Position numbers and translations under genes: made by a program
Notes under the pieces: model-generated
Told to the model about the DNA's origin: nothing
Databases searched by the model: none
The model's input: only the letters and a program-made list of their open reading frames with translations
Virus record (IMG/VR): IMGVR_UViG_3300028802_000047
Coordinates: 1 to 32,476 of that record
DNA from: a virus
Direction: 5' to 3' (one strand)
DNA length: 32,476 bases
In this document: piece after piece, positions 16,146-23,739 of the stretch
Numbering within the stretch: position 1 is the stretch's first letter
Layout of the letters: the number at the start of each line of letters is the position of its first letter

Positions 16146-17177
16146 TTACATATTCCTTAATTGCGGCTGGACAGCCTTAGTTTTGAGCCCGCGGTTGACG
16201 TAAGCAGCCTCGCTCACCATGCCGCCGTTCTCGATGGACAAAAATACCTGGGTCGCCGTGCCGGTGATAACGACATATGCGCCGTGCTGTACTTCAAAGA
16301 TGTCGTGGCCGGGCACGAATTCATTTGCCGTCAAGTTGCGTAGCAACACCGCCGGGCTAAGTTCGCTCGGCACGCCGTCAGTATCGTAGACGGTGGCAAC
16401 AGCATTGGTGCCGGTGCCGGTGACGCCTATGGAAAAGCGGCCAGGGCCGATAAGCGGGTGATTGCTTGCCGCGGTGCAGACTACATTGGCGGTCTTAAAG
16501 CGCTGCACATCGGGGAATATCCGCGTATCGTCGGCGTAGATTTTATCGAACAGGATCGTGCCGCTTGTGCCTGCGTCGGGACCGATAGCGCCAAACCTGG
16601 CGTTGACAATCGCGCCCTGGTCAATCGCGGTGATTTGAGTAAGGGGCGTGCCGTCAATCCAACTATCAATCGTGCCGTCATTGTTACCAGCGTTGTCGAT
16701 GACCGCTTTTAACTCTGCGCGATACCAGCGGCCCACTGCTGTGGTAGTCGTGCCGAGCGTGAGCGTTACGGCGGTGGACGCTGCGGTTTCGGCTACCCAA
16801 AAGTTGATGTTGGTGCCTGTGCGAATCAGCCCACAGGAGACTTCGGACGTGGTGTTGAGCGTCGATTCAAGATCGTGCAACATCACCTTGTCGCCATCTG
16901 CCATGCGGAAATCCTTGCCGATGTAAAAGTTAAACCGGCTAAAGATCGTAGCTGCGCCAGCAGTGTCAAAGCCATCCGACTCAATCACATACCCGGCAGT
17001 CGTCCCGCCGTTGAGCACAACGCGCATACAGTAAGCGCCGCCGTAGGGTGCCATGCCGGAACGGGCCAGCTCGCTGTAGTGCGGGAAGTCCAAGATGCTT
17101 GCCGTATCAGTCTCAGTATTGAACAGCCCTTTAGTGCCGTCCTCAAAATTTTCCTCAAATAACCACGCGAACGCCAT
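16146..17177 (-). CDS. ConA-like jelly-roll (lyase/lectin-like) virion protein
   Basis: The 343 residues open with LFEENFEDGTKGLF, a first-strand motif of many jelly-roll glycan-binding domains. A beta-sandwich follows (to about residue 225) with GRWYRAELKAVIDNA, GTIDSWIDGTPL and ILFDKIYADD, a typical back half of polysaccharide-lyase- or lectin-like folds. The C-terminal 120 residues form a second beta-rich domain. There is no signal peptide and no clear catalytic set, so binding is more likely than cleavage. The ATG has a strong GAAGGAG site. It abuts the coiled-coil gene (TAAATG) and is likely one component of an elaborate host-recognition apparatus. Confidence 0.7.
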   Translation of the reverse strand: MAFAWLFEENFEDGTKGLFNTETDTASILDFPHYSELARSGMAPYGGAYCMRVVLNGGTTAGYVIESDGFDTAGAATIFSRFNFYIGKDFRMADGDKVMLHDLESTLNTTSEVSCGLIRTGTNINFWVAETAASTAVTLTLGTTTTAVGRWYRAELKAVIDNAGNNDGTIDSWIDGTPLTQITAIDQGAIVNARFGAIGPDAGTSGTILFDKIYADDTRIFPDVQRFKTANVVCTAASNHPLIGPGRFSIGVTGTGTNAVATVYDTDGVPSELSPAVLLRNLTANEFVPGHDIFEVQHGAYVVITGTATQVFLSIENGGMVSEAAYVNRGLKTKAVQPQLRNM

Positions 17178-17180
17178 TTT

Positions 17181-17531
17181 CTATCTCCTTCGCCGCTTTA
17201 CGCGGGCCATGTTGTGGGTGATCTGCACAAAGTAACGTCGATGAATTCCTGCCGCCGCCTCGTCGGATGCTTCCTTGCCCGCGAAGCTGCCGTACATCAT
17301 CATGGGCAGGCCGTGCGGCCCATACTGAATTAATCGCGCCGGTGTGTGCGCTCCGTCGCTCGATGCCGACTTGGCTAAAAAGCTGTAGCGCGATAGCGGC
17401 AGGCCATGGGGGCCGTAGTGAGTAATCCGCCCCGGCGTGTGTGGCCCATCCGCCGATAGTTCCTTGCCCGCGAAGCTGCCGAACCGCCTGAGCGGTAATC
17501 CATGCGGGCCGTATTGTGTGATTCGAGCCAT
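17181..17531 (-). CDS. small protein with three tandem YGPHGLP repeats
   Basis: The 116 residues contain three near-copies of a 31-32-residue unit built on a RITxYGPHGLPL core followed by an aromatic FGSFAGK-like segment and DGxHTP. Copies are at residues 3-34, 35-65 and a shorter third at 66-90. A basic tail ends RVKRRRR. No known enzyme motif. The repeated conserved Tyr-Gly-Pro-His-Gly suggests a short beta-prism or receptor-binding repeat, or a trimeric connector. The reading frame with the protein-level repeats is preferred over a slightly longer overlapping frame (17155-17535). No good ribosome-binding site precedes the ATG, which diverges from the HNH gene start 42 bases away. Confidence 0.7.
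   Translation of the reverse strand: MARITQYGPHGLPLRRFGSFAGKELSADGPHTPGRITHYGPHGLPLSRYSFLAKSASSDGAHTPARLIQYGPHGLPMMMYGSFAGKEASDEAAAGIHRRYFVQITHNMARVKRRRR
17262..17525 (-). repeat. three tandem ~95-base coding repeats
   Basis: Direct repeats correspond to the YGPHGLP units of the 116-residue protein, with boundaries near 17525-17430, 17429-17337 and 17336-17262. Copies have diverged in sequence while the protein core is kept, indicating selection at the protein level rather than a recent DNA duplication. Confidence 0.7.
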
Positions 17532-17573
17532 TCATTTGTTGCTTTATCTGCCTAACGGTGATACAGCTATGTT

Positions 17574-18065
17574 ATGACGCACAAACAATTCTGGACTAAG
17601 GTTGAAAAAACGGAGACGTGCTGGCTCTGGACTGGCAGCACCGCGACTAATGGATATCCACGATTCAAAGAAAACCAACGTCATTTCGCCGCGCATCGTT
17701 TTGCTCTTGAGATAAAACTTGGTCGCCCAATTCATAAAGGGCTGCTTGCTTGTCATCATTGCGATGTAAAAAGATGCGTCAGACCTGCCCACCTGTTTGA
17801 AGGCACATGCGCGGACAACCTTGCCGATGCTGCACAAAAGGGTCTTATGCCAAGAGGCAATAAACATGGCTGGCGCACTAAGCCGTGGTCTTTGCCAAGG
17901 GGTGAAAAGCATGGGCTTTCCAAGCTGACAGATAGCGACATCAGGGAGATTCGCACACTGCGACAATCCGGCCTCCGCCAACAGTCCATCGCTAACAAAT
18001 TCGGCGTTACTCAGGCCAGCATCTCCTCTATTCTTGTTGGCAAAACTTGGATTCATGTTGTTTAG
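17574..18065 (+). CDS. HNH homing-type endonuclease
   Basis: HNH endonucleases cut DNA and often spread as free-standing homing genes between related phages. The 163 residues show a KTETCWLWTG opening, AAHRFALE (39-46), and the core CHHCDVKRCVRPAHLFEGT (60-78) with His61/62, Cys63/Cys68 and His73; the usual Asn of the CVNP form is Arg here. A C-terminal helix-turn-helix (about 119-160, LTDSDIREIRTLRQSGL and FGVTQASISSI) would bind DNA. It lies on the plus strand in a minus-strand operon and appears more A/T-rich than its neighbours, consistent with insertion. Its stop overlaps the fibre gene stop in TTAG. Confidence 0.9.
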   Translation: MTHKQFWTKVEKTETCWLWTGSTATNGYPRFKENQRHFAAHRFALEIKLGRPIHKGLLACHHCDVKRCVRPAHLFEGTCADNLADAAQKGLMPRGNKHGWRTKPWSLPRGEKHGLSKLTDSDIREIRTLRQSGLRQQSIANKFGVTQASISSILVGKTWIHVV

Positions 18066-19306
18066 AGAATGTGAAACGAATCCCCTGATACAGGAGCAGT
18101 CGTCAGCGCAGTGACCGTCATGGTTGTTGATGCGTGGTCGTAATCGGTTATGTCGGTGGCCTGACCGCGCAAGTTGGTTGTCGTGGTCGCTCTATCGAAA
18201 ATGATAATCCGCCCGTTGAATTGATCGTTTACCGCTGAGGCCGGAACAACAGCGGATAGGACAATGCTGGTCGTAGTGCTGCCGGTGCCGACTGTGCCGG
18301 TGCCGATGGTGGCGGTAAAAGTCAAGGCGTCCAGTGCGCCGTCAGCGATTGACGCAGCGGTGATGCCGCCAGCGGCAACCGAGCCAACAGAGCCGGTCAC
18401 GTTGCCGCCCACGCCACCCGTCACGCTGCCCACCGCGCCAGTGACAGAACCGACTGCTCCCGTGACGCTGGCAATGGTCACATCGCTTGCTACTTTGGCA
18501 TCGGTGATGGCATCGGAAGCTATCTTGTTGGCCGTGATGGCGTTATCCGCTATGACTGTCGAGGTGATCGCGTTGGCTGCAAAGGTCGCGGCATCAATCG
18601 CACCATCAGCAATAGCCGTTGCGTCAATCGCTCCAGCCGCAAACGTCGCTGCATCTATGGCCGCGTTGGCAATCGCTGTCGCCGTGATGACGTTGGCAGC
18701 TAAACCGTTCACAGTCGTTACGTTGGTCGTGGTGGTGATCGTGCCAGCCGTGATGTTGGTTGTGCTCGCTACCGTGGCATCGGTCGGGAATGTGATCGTT
18801 CCGGCATTGACAACCGGATTGGTTTTAATCGTGTCAACGTTGGCGTGTTGCCGGATCGTGCCGCCCACATAGCCGGTGCCATCAAAGAAATCTTCCAGGT
18901 TGGTCGATGCCGTGGAGCCCTCGATCATCAAGTCGTTTAGTGCTGCGCGTCTAAAACCGATAGTCGGCCCGCGCCATGGCAGGACTCCCGTAGCCACGCC
19001 GGTAAACCAACCGAACCCTTCCGTATCATTGTTGATCGACGCGCCACCCGATGCCGGGATCTCAATCGTGTAGATTCCCGAGTCACCCTGATCGGTCCAG
19101 TCATAGTTGCCGCTGGTGGTAGGCGTGACGGTGGTAACGGTGTAAGCGCCGGCACAGGTGACGAAATGCCAACGCAGCGCCATACCGGCAGCGTCGTAGG
19201 CAACCGCGCCCTCGATACTCTTGAAATCCGAATCGTCAATGAGCGGTAGAATATTTACCGGCACTTCCGACAGCGCCGCATCTACATCGAGCCAAAGATC
19301 TGGCAT
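18062..19306 (-). CDS. tail fibre-like protein with Ala-Ile and Val-Thr-Gly repeats
   Basis: The 414 residues have an N-terminal domain (1-150) with an aromatic beta-rich part. A repeat section follows (about 206-276) of short units such as AIDAATFAAGAIDATAIADG, the pattern of many phage fibre shafts. A VTGAVGS/VTGGVGG stretch (about 281-310) resembles a collagen-like or beta-spiral linker, and a beta-rich C-terminal domain closes the protein. Such repeats trimerise into fibrous shafts; host binding is expected at one end. Its stop overlaps the stop of the convergent HNH gene in TTAG. No signal peptide. No enzymatic motif seen. Confidence 0.75.
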   Translation of the reverse strand: MPDLWLDVDAALSEVPVNILPLIDDSDFKSIEGAVAYDAAGMALRWHFVTCAGAYTVTTVTPTTSGNYDWTDQGDSGIYTIEIPASGGASINNDTEGFGWFTGVATGVLPWRGPTIGFRRAALNDLMIEGSTASTNLEDFFDGTGYVGGTIRQHANVDTIKTNPVVNAGTITFPTDATVASTTNITAGTITTTTNVTTVNGLAANVITATAIANAAIDAATFAAGAIDATAIADGAIDAATFAANAITSTVIADNAITANKIASDAITDAKVASDVTIASVTGAVGSVTGAVGSVTGGVGGNVTGSVGSVAAGGITAASIADGALDALTFTATIGTGTVGTGSTTTSIVLSAVVPASAVNDQFNGRIIIFDRATTTTNLRGQATDITDYDHASTTMTVTALTTAPVSGDSFHIL

Positions 19307-19334
19307 CTACAAGCCTCTTGTGTTACTAAGCATC

Positions 19335-19484
19335 ATGGAAAACAAACCAGAATACTGGGACGGTGAGATTGACTGGATTGAGATACTGCCTAGCCGCCCT
19401 CTCACCGATGAAGAAATAGAATTCCTGAAAAAGCCCATGGAGTTTAATTTCAGCAATTATCCTCGCAGCTTCGCAAAAAGCTGA
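19335..19484 (+). CDS. 49-aa acidic protein on the plus strand
   Basis: In the 150-base gap between two minus-strand genes a plus-strand frame encodes 49 residues, beginning MENKPEYWDGEIDWIEILPS. It is rich in Glu, Asp, Trp and Pro, unlike the antisense translations seen elsewhere in this window, so it looks like a true protein. The frame is open further upstream (to 19221), but that part is antisense to the fibre gene; the ATG at 19335 is the natural start. No clear ribosome-binding site is seen. A weak TACTAA -10-like sequence lies 7 bases upstream. Its end overlaps the neighbouring minus gene by 28 bases. Function unknown. Confidence 0.5.
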   Translation: MENKPEYWDGEIDWIEILPSRPLTDEEIEFLKKPMEFNFSNYPRSFAKS

Positions 19485-19807
19485 TCCCGTGCAGCCCGCA
19501 CGTTACTAACCGAGCCGTTGCCGCTGGTCTTGCTAAACGCGCTGTCCAGTTCTTCAAATGCCGCCCGCGCCTTGGCATTCTGCGCATCGGTTGGTGCGCC
19601 GGCAGTAGGATCGTAGTCGCCAAAGCCGTATTTCCTGGTCACTTCCGCATAATGGACATTCTGCGAGCCGTCGCCGTCGCGCATCTGCACCATCGTGTCG
19701 CGCACGTCGCTAAAGAGATCGTCTGACTGTTCAAGCATGGTTAGCAGCGAGCGCAGTTTGCTGCCGAACTGATTAGTTTGATTGAAGCTGATATGAGCGA
19801 AGGCCAT
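19457..19807 (-). CDS. small helical protein of the fibre block
   Basis: This 116-residue protein begins MAFAHISFNQTNQFGSKL. The ATG at 19807 is chosen because AAGGAG lies just upstream; the frame continues to 19861 but would then overlap the previous gene and lack a site. It is predicted mostly helical with an acidic middle. No motif of known function was recognised. It is in the late fibre block and on the same strand as its neighbours. A chaperone or connector for the adjacent adhesion proteins is possible but unproven. Its 3' end overlaps by 28 bases the end of the plus-strand 49-aa gene. Confidence 0.7.
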   Translation of the reverse strand: MAFAHISFNQTNQFGSKLRSLLTMLEQSDDLFSDVRDTMVQMRDGDGSQNVHYAEVTRKYGFGDYDPTAGAPTDAQNAKARAAFEELDSAFSKTSGNGSVSNVRAARDQLFAKLRG

Positions 19808-19817
19808 TAGATTCTCC

Positions 19818-20537
19818 TTACTGTTGAGCGTAGGCGTGATACGGCTTGCCGCCACCACCACCGACCATTGCCGCGTAGGTCATCCCCGCGCCGCCGTTGT
19901 AGAGGGAAGTGATGTCAGCGGGCGTGTCGAACAAATCCCGTTTATAAAAAAGCAACTGATCGATCATGCCGCCCCAGTAGCGCCCGCCGACTTGCTGGTT
20001 AAAGCCGATGTACAGATCGGCGTTGCTGTCTCTCACTCCCGCCGAGTAGGAAGCCGAGTCCACCGTCCCATTGTTCACGGAGCCCTTGAGTGTATTGCCG
20101 GTGGCGTTGTGCGAAACCACGACGAAGTACCAAGTGTTGTTCGTTGGGGTGCCGCCGCTGCTTAGTAAATGGTTGGTGTTGTTGTCTGCCGCATCCCACA
20201 CCCGAAAGCGGTACGCGCTGCTTGCCGGCGACCATTCCAGAAAATGCTCGCTCTGCGTGTTGGTCTTTGCGAACGCCGTGCAGGTTTGAGAGTTGTCGGT
20301 TACATAAAGCCACGCTGCGAATGAAAAACTAATGTCGCCACAACTGAGTAACGCGGTGTCAGCATGAACCAGCGACTGACTGCTGGCGATGACGAAATTC
20401 CCCGCATTGCCGACTTTGCCGCTGACAGAAGTGACCACGTTATTGTTGGTGAACGCGGTATTTTGGCCGGTGGCATCGGTGCCGATAGCGCCCGATTCGA
20501 ATTCGAGCGCCAAAGCGAGGTTGTCAGTTAGCGCCAT
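19818..20537 (-). CDS. LamG/ConA-like jelly-roll protein
   Basis: LamG-type domains bind carbohydrates or proteins. This 239-residue protein begins MALTDNLALALEFE and shows the typical run SQSLVH...FSFAAWLYV (residues about 53-78), then NTWYFVVVSHNA and GMIDQLLFYKRDL, the classic closing strands of a LamG_3-like jelly roll. There is no signal peptide. A Gly-rich tail (GGGGGKPYHAYAQQ) ends it. It is likely a cytoplasm-assembled virion protein, perhaps the head of a fibre or a capsid-surface adhesin. It sits 11 bases upstream of a small helical protein gene. Confidence 0.75.
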   Translation of the reverse strand: MALTDNLALALEFESGAIGTDATGQNTAFTNNNVVTSVSGKVGNAGNFVIASSQSLVHADTALLSCGDISFSFAAWLYVTDNSQTCTAFAKTNTQSEHFLEWSPASSAYRFRVWDAADNNTNHLLSSGGTPTNNTWYFVVVSHNATGNTLKGSVNNGTVDSASYSAGVRDSNADLYIGFNQQVGGRYWGGMIDQLLFYKRDLFDTPADITSLYNGGAGMTYAAMVGGGGGKPYHAYAQQ

Positions 20538-20541
20538 CTAA

Positions 20542-22386
20542 TCATGTCCAGTCGATGTCTAATTCGTCCACGTTAATCTCGCCGTTAGCGCCGAGCCTGC
20601 TCTGATCTTCAATCGGCACATTGGTGTCGCCGGTGCAGCGGATGAATACAATGCGGTCGTTAGCGCTGCCGGTACGCCAGCCGCCGGATGCCAGCCAGTT
20701 TGCGGGATCTATCGGGTCTTCATCGGCGCGGTTGAAGTTATCTAAGAGCGCCGTGGTCGCTGTCGCGCCGCCGCCAAAATCGTTGATGCTGGTGGTAGCG
20801 CCGAGAATATTTACCCCGACATAGCCAGCGCCCGTTACGCTTGAGTCCGTGCGTGTGGCAACCGACGCGCCGTTTTTATAAACGGTAAGCGTTGAACCGG
20901 CAGCTCTGAATTTCCACTCATCGTTGCTTGCGTGAGTGATCGTGATGTCAGCGCCGAGCTGCGTGTAGACGGTGCCGAGTCCTGCGGTTACGCTTTTGTA
21001 AATCTGCGCGGTGGTCGTGTTGACGAAGTAAAATTCATAGTGCGCGCTGTGCCTGTCGTTCACATCCTCGATTCTGATATTCAGCGAAAGATCGGTTGGG
21101 TTTGTGATCTTGGCGTAAACCTCTTGATCGGCTGCATAAGAAGTTCGCCAAGTGGCGTAGCTGGCCGATGCGCCACGGACACAAACATTGCCGACGACCT
21201 GCGGGGCAGGTTGCTCCACTGAATTAGGATAAATGTAGTAAGGCGTGCCGCAATTAAGAAATGTAACATCGGTGTGAGTGACGAGGGTTTTCTGCGCCGG
21301 TAACGCCCCTTGGGTGTGATTCGGCGCGGGATAGTACGCGCCAACCGCGGCACCATTGATGGTGACATTGTTGTAACGGATCTTATCGTACCAGCAATTA
21401 CCTCTTGGAGAGTTTGAAGCGTGGACGATTCCAAGCGATGCGCTGTTGCCGCCGCCGATTGACGCCGTGCCGGTGAGTACCAAGCTGCAATCGCTGGCCT
21501 CGAAGTTCTCGAAGCTGCCGACCGTTTGCTCGATATTGAATTCAAAAAGCATCGGCCCTTGGTAGCCGACGTGGGCCTCGCCAGCGGCTATATGAATGTT
21601 CTTGGCGTGGCCGTTCTGCCCCTTGCCTCCGTGCCAGTTGAGCCCACCTTCGTACATGCCGGTGATTTCAATGTCCTCTATCACCAAGCCGTCACAGCCC
21701 ATCTCATCCCATGGGGAAGGACGACCGATAAAGAAATCGCTGGTTAAGTTGATGCCCTCAATATTGTCGATTTTCAGATTGTCGCAATGGTAGTAAAGGT
21801 CGATTGCCGCGCTGCGCATGTCGGGCGATACCACCCTGTCGTGCTCAATGGCAAAGCCACTAATACGCACGTTCTCAATTCGCGTTAGCGAATCCTTGCC
21901 GATCATGATGGTGTGCGATGTACCCAGGCCATCGTTGATGTCATTAAGCTGTAGAAGTTTTGATGTGCCATCGGCATGACCGCGAAACCATAGGTCACTT
22001 CTTGCGATATTAGGCACCGCCGTAATCGTCGTTGTTCCCGATGGGAGAGTTACCACTGGGCCAAAGCTCTCATCATCGAGCGCGGCTTGAATGACAGCAG
22101 ATGTAGCACCGTCAGGAAGTTGGCCCGCAGCATCGCCGTCATCAGCTGAAAAAAAAACCCAGTCGGTGTTTGCGCCGTTGCGAACCCCTGCCCGTTCCAG
22201 GGTCGTATCCCACCACCTGTCCTTAGCGATAACACCGTTGGCGGCATCTAGTGCCGGGTCGGTGGCCTGGACGAAATCAACCCCGTGGCCGCGATGGGTG
22301 CCATCGGTTTTATGCTCGACGTTTAGATAGTCGAGCATCAACTGAGCCCACGGGTATTCGCCTATTTCTGGAAGTCGCGCCGTCAT
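20542..22386 (-). CDS. tailspike-like beta-helix protein with jelly-roll C-terminus
   Basis: Tailspikes bind and sometimes cleave host surface glycans. The 614 residues show an N-terminal region (1-110) suited to virion attachment. A right-handed beta-helix follows (about 110-390), marked by repeats such as NVRISGFAIEHD, NLKIDNIEGINL and GLVIEDIEITGM. A beta-sandwich of ConA-like jelly-roll type (about 405-540) contains GSTLTVYKNGASVATRTD and ends in INDFGGG. The last part restarts with LLDNFNRADEDP, which looks like the first strand of another jelly-roll cut short. Catalytic residues were not identified. It is the longest member of the adhesion block except for the exported 707-residue protein. 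Confidence 0.8.
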   Translation of the reverse strand: MTARLPEIGEYPWAQLMLDYLNVEHKTDGTHRGHGVDFVQATDPALDAANGVIAKDRWWDTTLERAGVRNGANTDWVFFSADDGDAAGQLPDGATSAVIQAALDDESFGPVVTLPSGTTTITAVPNIARSDLWFRGHADGTSKLLQLNDINDGLGTSHTIMIGKDSLTRIENVRISGFAIEHDRVVSPDMRSAAIDLYYHCDNLKIDNIEGINLTSDFFIGRPSPWDEMGCDGLVIEDIEITGMYEGGLNWHGGKGQNGHAKNIHIAAGEAHVGYQGPMLFEFNIEQTVGSFENFEASDCSLVLTGTASIGGGNSASLGIVHASNSPRGNCWYDKIRYNNVTINGAAVGAYYPAPNHTQGALPAQKTLVTHTDVTFLNCGTPYYIYPNSVEQPAPQVVGNVCVRGASASYATWRTSYAADQEVYAKITNPTDLSLNIRIEDVNDRHSAHYEFYFVNTTTAQIYKSVTAGLGTVYTQLGADITITHASNDEWKFRAAGSTLTVYKNGASVATRTDSSVTGAGYVGVNILGATTSINDFGGGATATTALLDNFNRADEDPIDPANWLASGGWRTGSANDRIVFIRCTGDTNVPIEDQSRLGANGEINVDELDIDWT

Positions 22387-23151
22387 TTATTCTTTGTTTA
22401 ACTTCGCTTCCCGCTTGGCTTGCGCGGCAGCGGCCAGCTTCAAATCGTTCGCTAACTGCTTTTCTGAGCGCGGTTTCTTAACTCTGGTCTGATCCTCGGC
22501 GCGGGTAGCCTGCTTCAATGGCGTATCAATCTTTGGTTCACCCAGCGGCCAGTTCTCTTTAGCTAACGGCGTCATGGCGAAGTGGCCAGGTATCTGCGCG
22601 TCGGCCATAAATGTCGATGTCCCGGTTTGCGTCAGTGCCGCGCTGTGCGGGCGGATCATGTCAATGTTGGTTAAATCCTTCTCATCGTTGCCGGGATTGA
22701 GCGCGATAATGGCGTTGCGCCGCTCCAAGATCGCCGCCTTATTCAACCGCTCCCACCGTCTGTGCGCGTCCACCGCGCCGGCAGGATTGCGCCGCATATC
22801 CTCGTGTGTCGGCATCCCCTGGCGGATCTTGTCGTTTAATTCATTGACGCGCCGACTGAGCACATCCCTAGCTTCCCCAGAGAGTTCGGGGGCGACGTGC
22901 TGCTCTATTTTGTCCTCTAAAAAAATCTGCCGGGTGTGAATCGCCTTGATCCCTTCCTGATCCATATCCTTGCGGGCAAAGGCGTTAGCCGGCGACATCA
23001 TAAGTTTGATGTCTTCCAGTTCTTTCTTGACCTCTGCGGCCTCTCTTGCCTTCAGATAGTTGGTTGCCCCCTTGATAACTCTCCCGCGCTTGTCGGCTAC
23101 GTTGTGAACCCGTGCCACGTCCTGCAAAACCTGTTCTGTAGAAACTTCCAT
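22387..23151 (-). CDS. charged helical protein, function unknown
   Basis: The 254 residues are strongly charged and largely helical, with Lys/Glu-rich segments at both ends and a Lys/Ala-rich C-terminus (KLAAAAQAKREAKLNKE). The middle contains a Trp/Pro-containing region (about 185-205). No signal peptide, membrane span or catalytic motif is visible. It has a near-perfect TAGGAGGAG ribosome-binding site about 9 nt before the ATG, one of the strongest in the window, so it may be made in quantity. It abuts the tailspike-like gene (TAAATG). A minor head or internal protein is possible; no family is recognised. Confidence 0.75.
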   Translation of the reverse strand: MEVSTEQVLQDVARVHNVADKRGRVIKGATNYLKAREAAEVKKELEDIKLMMSPANAFARKDMDQEGIKAIHTRQIFLEDKIEQHVAPELSGEARDVLSRRVNELNDKIRQGMPTHEDMRRNPAGAVDAHRRWERLNKAAILERRNAIIALNPGNDEKDLTNIDMIRPHSAALTQTGTSTFMADAQIPGHFAMTPLAKENWPLGEPKIDTPLKQATRAEDQTRVKKPRSEKQLANDLKLAAAAQAKREAKLNKE

Positions 23152-23189
23152 ATTTTCTATCTCCTCCTAAAAATTTAAGTTAAGTGCTT

Positions 23190-23236
23190 ACCGGGGGCGT
23201 GTGGGTGGGGGAGGCACCAATCACCGTTTCCCCGGT
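23190..23236. other. G/C-run intergenic segment with 7-bp inverted repeat
   Basis: ACCGGGG (23190-23196) and CCCCGGT (23230-23236) can pair across 33 bases. Between them the plus strand carries runs of five, three and five G. On the minus-strand transcript this gives a C-rich loop, followed about 13 bases later by a short T-run (ATTTTT) and the strong ribosome-binding site of the next gene. A weak terminator or processing site is possible. Confidence 0.25.
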
Positions 23237-23247
23237 AGCGTGCGCCA

Positions 23248-23739
23248 CTAGGGCGCGACTCTCTCCGGCAACGCCGGATCGTTGATCTCAATAATTCTCG
23301 CTGGCACTCCCACGACTAAGGCGTAGTCGGGCACGTCATGCGTGACCACCGCGCCTGCTCCCACCATCGCGAATTTGCCAATGTAGATCCCCGGTAAAAT
23401 CGTTGCCCCTGCGCCGATGCTGCAATGGTAGCCAAGCGTCGGCGGTTCTGGCTTGTAATGGATATTTCCAGCCCGTGGATATTTGTCGTCTGTGCAAACA
23501 ACCCCAGGCCCCATGAAAACCATGTCGTCAAGCACTGAGTTGTTAGGTAGAAAGACGCCGTGCTGTAGACGACACCCGCGCCCCATTCTCGTGCCCCAGC
23601 CCACATAGGCGTTGCTGCCAATCACGCAGTCCTCACCGATCTCGGCAAACTGGCCGATGACCGCGCCGCTCCACACCTTAACGTTGCAGCCTAGCCTTGC
23701 GTCCTGTGAGACAACCGCTGAAGGATGGATATCTGGCAT
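23248..23739 (-). CDS. left-handed beta-helix acyltransferase, WlbB/PglD-like
   Basis: The 163-residue sequence consists of hexapeptide repeats (for example VIGSNAYVG, SIGAGATIL, YIGKFAMVGAGAV) that fold as a left-handed beta-helix. It ends in PDYALVVGVPARII, the hallmark end of sugar N- or O-acetyltransferases that act on nucleotide-amino sugars. The insert MVFMGPGVVCTDDKYPRAG (residues 73-91) matches the layout of WlbB/WbpD-type enzymes making 2,3-diacetamido sugars. It uses acetyl-CoA in known relatives and acts as a trimer in the cytoplasm. The partner glycosyltransferase is immediately upstream. Which sugar is modified cannot be told from sequence. Confidence 0.8.
   Translation of the reverse strand: MPDIHPSAVVSQDARLGCNVKVWSGAVIGQFAEIGEDCVIGSNAYVGWGTRMGRGCRLQHGVFLPNNSVLDDMVFMGPGVVCTDDKYPRAGNIHYKPEPPTLGYHCSIGAGATILPGIYIGKFAMVGAGAVVTHDVPDYALVVGVPARIIEINDPALPERVAP

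Noticed and set aside
17155-17535. 126-residue minus-strand frame overlapping the triple-repeat gene
   Set aside because: The alternative frame shows clear protein-level repeats and a proper fit before the next gene's ribosome-binding site.
17544-18056. 170-residue minus-strand frame opposite the HNH gene
   Set aside because: It is antisense to a clear HNH domain with conserved His/Cys motifs and has no recognisable features or start site.
18264-18872. 202-residue plus-strand frame rich in Val, Ala and Thr
   Set aside because: Complement of the repeated fibre-shaft coding sequence; its repeats are only a reflection of the real gene.
19221-19334. Upstream extension of the plus-strand 49-aa gene
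   Set aside because: This part is antisense to the fibre gene N-terminus; the ATG at 19335 gives the sensible protein.
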